From Branchinecta lynchi (taxonomy: Eukaryota; Arthropoda; Branchiopoda; Anostraca; Branchinectidae), in NCBI GenBank assembly GCA_023053575.1, contig JAKZAP010000013.1, positions 7,636,001 to 7,700,000 on the forward strand: 64,000 bases of DNA. The letters run 5' to 3'. The translations under genes were made by a program, and so were the position numbers. Positions 58,229 through 64,000 of this stretch are shown here, one piece after another. Each line of letters starts with the position of its first letter. The stretch's first letter is position 1. The notes beneath the pieces are model-generated. The model had not been told where the DNA came from. It worked only from the letters and a program-made list of their open reading frames with translations, and did not search any database.

Positions 58229-58695
58229 GTGCTTCAAAAGGTTGCCAGAGCTTACCGAGTTTGTCGTATAATGAATAGCATATACGAACTTAAGAAAAGA
58301 AAAAAAAAATTGGCAAGATTTTCACTGAGAAATACTGTATTGAGGGTATGGCATAAATATCATAATGAAGTTAAACTTGAACTTTCTGTAAATATTCTCA
58401 AAAATAAAGTTAAACCAATGCTCATTGAAAACATTTAAAGAAAAATAAATAATATTAAAAAAAAAATTCAATGTAATGTCGCGGGTGAATGATTTGTCAC
58501 GGTTAATCCCAACTCATCTTGGTCGTTTGAATCTGGAAACTGGATGGATTATGGTTTATTTATAACTTGTGAGTTGATATTTTTATAGTTTGTAGTAGAA
58601 GAAAATGTCCGCCACTTGGCCTCGAGCCTTCTCTCTGCCGAATTCGCTCTTTATGTTGAAGTTAATTTGAAATAAACAGAACTTGAACTTGAACA
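58229..58695 (+). mobile_element. 3' end of a non-LTR (LINE) retrotransposon
   Basis: A 69-codon open frame ends LRVWHKYHNEVKLELSVN then ILKNKVKPMLI. This resembles the C-terminal W-x-L/Y-P..SVN-FK-K-L wording of CR1-like reverse transcriptase ORFs. A ~250-bp 3' UTR and the tail aataaacagaacttgaact follow. A 5'-truncated insertion is the natural reading. The protein match is weak; the tail is typical. Confidence 0.5.
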
Positions 58696-59240
58696 TTTTC
58701 TGACCCTTAGTTAGATTTTCGGATATTCACAAGATCATTTCGGAATACCATAGTCTACGGCTAAGCGGATCAGCAGCTTTCAAAACGGTGATTTCAAATG
58801 GCGTGGTGAGGTTGAATGAAAAATGAATCAGTTACATATATCACAAAAACCTCCTTTTAACACAACCTGATATTAATATATATATATGACAAAATACAGA
58901 TAAAATATATATAGACTGGGACGTTTGTGGATAGGGACGTTTCGTCATGGTAGCTTTTTTCATGGGGATGTTTTGAGAGTAGACGTTCTGAAGACAACCC
59001 GGCCGAGACGGGTTACTTTCATGATCTTCCGGGCGGATAGACGTCACCTCACATGACACCAGAAGTCGATTCTCACTTTTACTGCGAGACATCCCACGGC
59101 AATCGCAATTTCATTCAAGCGAAAGGTATTCAAGCCATTTGTGCCTCATTTCACTATGGATTTCGATTTGGTGAATACATAGATTTTCTTCCCTTAGAAC
59201 TTTATAATATGGTAATAAATTTAAACCTACGCCCTAAGAA
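58696..59240. other. upstream region, nothing recognised
   Basis: No exon or repeat I can support. Confidence 0.4.
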
Positions 59241-59645
59241 AGGTTTCGATCGGATCCCAAAAATTTAATATTTGATCCAGACAAGATCTGGTCTTCGCCA
59301 GACTCCTTGAACATTTTTACTGTTAAGATTTAGAAACAGAAGAAGGTCAATGGTTAATCACCTGAGAAAACCAAGTTCAGATATGGATTCATCTAGGCTA
59401 TACGTCATATCTACCTTGAAAAACTAAAGGACAAAAGCGAATTCAGCGTATCAGCTTACCCCTGTATCGAACATCTAATCAACTTCAGATGAAACTTTAA
59501 GTTTTAACAAATTTTCCGGTTTCAGCCGGATTCTGGGCGAACTATTTGTCTGGGTAGAAAATGATTGTCAAAAGCGGATCAGCATGTCTTCTTGCCCCCA
59601 TATCGAACATCTAATCAACTTCAAAATATGTATCTCCAGAACGTT
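59241..59645. mobile_element. monomer-array element, copy 3 (truncated)
   Basis: Starts aggtttcgatcggatcccaa like the other two copies. It contains about two ~137-bp monomers (aaattttccggtttcagccg, then gaacatctaatcaacttcaa) and lacks the 3' gacggacagacgg/ggatcccaaaaatg end. Confidence 0.65.
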
Positions 59646-59999
59646 GAAACAAAGACTAATCATCTCGACAATATACAAACGGTGGGTGTCTTATGCCGGA
59701 TAAAAACAAAATACTTCAGGTACCCGGAAAACGTTCCTAGAGATGATGGATAGAGCCTAAAATTTAGTGTAAGCTCTGAACTTTTAGCTGGTACAATCTT
59801 ATGACTATATATGAAAAAGACCGTGAGGTTGTGTTTCATTTCTTCTAATCTTTAAGTTGTAGTTTAGCTAGGCCTACACAAGATTCTTTTCCTTCTAGGC
59901 CAATAAACCAAGTTGTCCAGTGTTATATAGTTTGAGTACGTAAATAAATACTTGAATACTCCAGGGTAACCTAGGATGGCTATCCTGTCTATATAACCA

Positions 60000-60745
60000 A
60001 GACGCTCGCTTGCTAATGCATCGAGAACAACCAAACCCTAGAAGAGCCTTCAGAGTCAATTCTAAACTGGACCTCTGCCAAGTCAATCCCAGACCAATCA
60101 GTTCTAATTCTTCCCAATTTTCAAAGCAGGGCTCCGCCCGCCTTGCTAGGATGATCAGACCATCGATAACCAAGGTTGTCCTAATGGATCTATCCCTAAA
60201 CTGAGTCTGGGAGCAAGGCCGACAGGATCGATAGACATTCCCTTGCTTGGAAACAGGGACTGAAGCATGCAATTTGTCGAGGGAGACCTCGACACGTGAC
60301 GTTAGCCTTTTAGGGAAATAACGTACAGTAAAACAAACAAGAATCCTTTGGGGTTCCGAGCAAACGATAGCCCCAGCTAGTCCATTAGAGAAAGCAGAGA
60401 CAAGTATAACTAACTAAAAACGAGAAAAAGCATATGATATGTAAAGAGATACCACCAGCCCGGCTACCTTGGGAAAGCCGAGTTACGTAGTAACGTACCA
60501 CTATTTAGAATACATGGCGAAGTACATGATGATTGGAAGTTAGTGTACAAAGATCCTCTTTACTTTTCCACATTGACTTGAGGTTATTTCCTACCCAGAG
60601 CAAAATAATGACAATCATGACACTTGGAATGCCAATACAACGAGGACAATCAAGCCCTAGATCCATCCTACTCAATCCTGAATTGGACCTCTGCCAAGTC
60701 AATCCCAGACCAGTAAGTTCTGCTTCCTCCAATTTTCACAGTAAC
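60000..60745. repeat. direct repeat pair, ~130 bp, 610 bp apart
   Basis: 60010-60135 and 60615-60745 share ggacctctgccaagtcaatc, cccagacca-t, gcatcgag-acaa and ccaattttca. Non-coding. The class is unknown. Confidence 0.65.
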
Positions 60746-61196
60746 TTAAAGTAACTTAATCTGCAGTATTTTTTATTCTAGAATTTTAATCTTCCATCAA
60801 TTTTAACTCTCCGAACTCGGATAAAAAATATCCGAATTCTGTGATATAATTTTAAAGTCCGATGTAGGAGAGGGTTTTTACAGTGTATCTAGAATGATCT
60901 GAACAACTGATTACAACAACAAGAAATTGAGACGGTTCGGAACCTGAGGTGTTTTAAAGGAAGGGGTATATTCAAATTTAAACCCCAATTTCATAACAAC
61001 TATACTTATAATCTTGTATGCATTATATTCCTAATTCAAGCACTGGGCGGTTGGGGGGGGGGGGGCTTCAAAGGTTTTAGGTTCTGTCAGTTTCCCTGGG
61101 CAGAAGTTCGCCGCTGCTTGCTTGTTGAGTAATTAGAGATGGATATTGCAAACCTAGGCCCTCTAAAAAAGTCAATTTCGTGTTAAAGGCATATTC

Positions 61197-61625
61197 TCGC
61201 CATTCCCCGACTCCACTTGAGGATTTCCCTCGTTTTTGTTTTTCCCGGGACTCACTCCCCGTATTCTCGCGAGTCCCCACGAACGGGGAATGCTGCGATA
61301 TCAGCACCATCATCAAAAAGGACTCCCTTTCAGATTAGGAGAGGAATCAATTTTTGCTGGTGTTAGTGCAATGTAAAATTAATTAAAAAGAATCAGAATA
61401 ATAAAAAAAAAAAAAAAGTGGATCCAGACTACTTGCGTCAACTGCATATTTTTTTTTTCGAACAAAATCCATTTTAGAAGCATTCCCCGTGTTCTCGCTG
61501 CTTTCCTAGGCGGAGCCCGCGTGGAGTGACTGCCTCTATTCTCGCCATTCCCTTCGATTCCCCGAGGAGTCCCCGGGGAATGGGACTTCGAGCTTCGATT
61601 CCCCCGGGAACGGCGAGAATACGCC
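61197..61625. mobile_element. TTAA-type MITE, copy D (best preserved)
   Basis: 429 bp flanked exactly by TTAA on both sides (61193-61196 and 61626-61629). Ends are AGGCATATTCTCGCCATTCC and GGGAACGGCGAGAATACGCC. TTAA duplication is the hallmark of piggyBac-type transposition. No coding capacity. Confidence 0.82.
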
Positions 61626-62039
61626 TTAAGTATCTTGCTTCGTCGGGTGGACAGTATTTCTAGCTTATTTCTTTCCCCGAGAAACACAAACAACAATATC
61701 TTCGGAGCCCAGAAAGTCTCGTAAATCCTTAGGGCATACACTAACAGGAACGTTTCTAAAGCTTAAAAAGGCAAACAGGCCATATCACACCATTCTCTAG
61801 GCTAAGGACCCTCGTGTGTGCCCTCGAACTCTACAGCTTATACTACTGTGTATTTACTAAGACGTTTCTGTTTTATTATGCCGTAGTAATACGAGTCGCT
61901 TCAAACTTAAAAGACTCCTGCAAGTGATAAGAAAATCATGTTGTGTCCTAGTAACAAGAAAAGATTTAGTTATGGGCGCTGCTTTCCGATCTTCAGAGTG
62001 AATAATCGCAAGTACAGCGAAAACAGAATAATAATAGTA

Positions 62040-62338
62040 GTTGCGTTTTTGCAGATACCACGGTATCCAACACCACGGTCTAAAGTTGCTTTCGCAGTTA
62101 CCGTGGTATCTAATACCACGGTCAAAAGGCGTTTTTGCAGTTCTCGTGGTATCTGGCCAGTCATATACCACGGTCCGACCTTGGTAACTGATCGTGGTAT
62201 CTCAAAAAGTCCTCCCACTTTCGTCATCACCAAGAAATAGAGCCTAGGATTTTGTCAAACTGTTTTTTTTGCAGAGCAACCGTTTTTGGAGATCCAGTAA
62301 CCGTGGTAACAGATACCATGGTATCTGCAAAAACACAA
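62040..62338. mobile_element. TA-flanked MITE with GATACC/GGTATC palindromes, copy 3
   Basis: Left end GTTGCGTTTTTGCAGATACC after TA. The right end GGTATCTGCAAAAACACAA is mutated. The interior matches 36936-37340 in the same orientation, with an internal deletion. Confidence 0.8.
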
Positions 62339-63903
62339 TGAATAACTCTTCCGAGACGACAGCTCGCGTCATACTGGTCAAATTTGTTACTAAACTCAAA
62401 CTCAATTTTCTTCGGGTGGACTATGTTTGTTGTAATCCTTTCTTGCTGGTCTGTGATTGGTCCATATTCCACTGCAGTAGCGCCACCTAGCTTTCTCAGA
62501 CGACTCGAACTGTCTAGAGGTTTGCGCAGAGGGCAGTACATGGGCCATTACGAAATATCGTTGGCAACATTACAGTGGATAGTCGGAAATCGCCAGATAG
62601 AAATTCAAGGTAAAAAGATTATCAACGGAATATTATGAAAATTAACCAAGGAACAATATCGGATTGTAAAAGTCGTATTTTATGCATATCTTTTGTTCAG
62701 ACTATATGGTGGTCAACGAAAGAATGATGGATAAGACAGAAAAGGAAACTATTTAAAACTAAATAAGTATTCAAAAATACCCACACAAATTTACGAGCAA
62801 TACATGGGGTCAGGATTGGTGGAAATTGCCAAATCAAACTTAGCTATCAACGAAAAAAAACCTAAACATCAAGGAAATCGACTTTAAAAGTTCCAGTTCG
62901 TACATCTTCCTGTACTGCGGAGTTACCGGCCTATTCGAATTCGACATATACCTTTTGTCAGAGGCATAAAAATACTTTCTATTAATTGGCTCTCCAAGGA
63001 AAAGACTAACCAGATCTTAGTTAAAGGACCCCTCGCACTATTTACTCTTCAACTTCCAGTATTTTAAAATATTTGAATGCTTTAAAACTAGGCTGTGCTT
63101 TCAACAAATAACCCAGAATTTTGGAGTATTTTAAGCCTTTTCCAAGACGCGTTGACGTATAGCGAAAAAGGGGAAACAATTTACGTAACGTTTCTGATGG
63201 AAAAATTTCTCGCAGACAACCGTCGACAGCGTGATACACATCGAAGGTAGCAAAACACGGCAAGTGAGAAATCAGCGTGGTTTTGTTAGAGGGGTTAGAA
63301 TGCATCGTAAGAAATTGGTCTCCGGGTTTAGAAATATATGGAGTGATTATGGAAGTAGGTTGCGTTACTGTTGTAGGTAAGACAGGTCCTTTAAAGTTCT
63401 ATGAAAAACCCCCTCCCCGGGTGGAAGAAGCGAACAGGAGGCCAACGTAAGACATGACTGCTGTCGGTTAAGGCCGACTTCGAACCAATTGAAGGCCTTA
63501 GAAAGAACGGGGGACGACCTAATGGGTTGACCTAACCGATCTGGCTGCGCAGGGACACGATGGGTGGAATGAGACATGGCGTCACTTGGTGAATGCCACG
63601 AAGAGCTCGATGGTGAAACAAGTAGAATTACTATCAGAATCTGATAGAGAGTTATATATACCTTTGATTACACGAAAACTGTATTTAAATTCTTTATTCC
63701 GTAAATTAATACTATGTACTTGCATGCCAATGTACTGCTGTTGACACTTCCTATGCTATATTTCTTGACAAAGAATTTTTCAAAATAAAGGGAACTGAAT
63801 TGAACTGAAATTTCTCAAAGGTGCACAAACAATTTCGAATAAGTGGCTCTCCAGGGAAAGCGCCTACCATGTTTTAGTTAAAACAAAAGCCACAATTTTC
63901 TTA
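62339..63903. other. upstream region with shared module and LINE-like tail
   Basis: 63045-63395 carries modules also found at 20400-20610 and, inverted, at 21240-21340. 63780-63812 (caaaataaagggaactgaa, then ttgaactgaa) looks like a LINE 3' tail. No exon recognised. Confidence 0.45.
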
Positions 63904-63904
63904 C

Positions 63905-64000
63905 CAGAATATCCTAACTCCTTTTGAATCACTGCTGGGTTTCCCAAAGATTACAAACCCACCCTGGCTGTTTCCGCCTCGCTCGGACCCCTTGGTTTTG
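63905..64000 (-). CDS. exon-like segment at the window edge
   Basis: One minus-strand frame is open from the edge to a plausible donor (ATTCTG|gtaaga at about 63905) and reads KTKGSERGGNSQGGFVIFG, then KPSSDSKGVRIF. It could be an upstream futsch exon or part of another gene. I find no clear match to MAP1 N-terminal sequence, and no acceptor is visible because the window ends. Confidence 0.2.

Overview
The window is animal nuclear DNA. Almost all of the recognisable coding sequence belongs to one very large minus-strand gene, an arthropod-type microtubule-associated protein 1 (MAP1/Futsch family). The wording of its N-terminal region (RHLDRLDAVVMTRLN, YHKVGHGSLDMYVLNPARDS, ILLPGSTPQ, KYPTCTAKSL) is closer to insect Futsch, as I remember it, than to vertebrate MAP1A/B. 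I therefore infer an arthropod, not identified further, with a TE-rich genome and long introns.

The gene reads from high to low coordinates. Six exons are well supported: 54849-54572, 36908-36617, 26163-24279, 22235-22002, 18665-18353 and 18105-6798. Their splice phases fit at every junction. Two further downstream exons are possible: 6010-5960 (weak) and 605-492 (moderate). The six firm exons plus 605-492 give 14,424 nt, or 4,808 codons, with no stop. The true N-terminus lies beyond or near the right edge, and the conserved MAP1 C-terminal light-chain domain lies off the left edge, so the gene is longer than the window shows. In order the protein has a metallo-beta-lactamase-like N-terminal region, a Lys/Pro/Glu-rich basic domain ending in an Ala-rich stretch, acidic linkers, and an 11.3-kb exon. 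That exon contains twelve 84-residue tandem repeats.

The introns are packed with mobile DNA. 954-5331 holds two copies of a TTAA-flanked inverted-repeat element, one split by a 3.2-kb Helitron-like element with ~430-bp tandem repeats. 18.7-21.2 kb holds Helitron-like fragments and a CCCGATGA-ended MITE. 22.3-22.8 kb is a foldback element. 27.4-28.3, 41.0-42.5 and 59.2-59.6 kb hold copies of an element built of ~137-bp monomers. 34.0-37.3 kb holds several MITEs, one ending 28 bp from an exon. 37.99-39.48 kb is a Penelope-like retroelement remnant with a GIY-YIG endonuclease reading frame that has no start codon, inverted arms, and hammerhead-ribozyme-like motifs. Related hammerhead-like motifs occur at 6.6 and 40.4 kb. 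49-50 kb, 55.6-58 kb and 61-62.4 kb hold further MITE, Helitron-like and LINE-tail copies.

I found no convincing second host gene, no rRNA and no intact tRNA gene. Long stretches, chiefly 28.3-32.0, 43.3-45.6, 46.6-48.8 and 50.2-52.7 kb, show nothing I can name.
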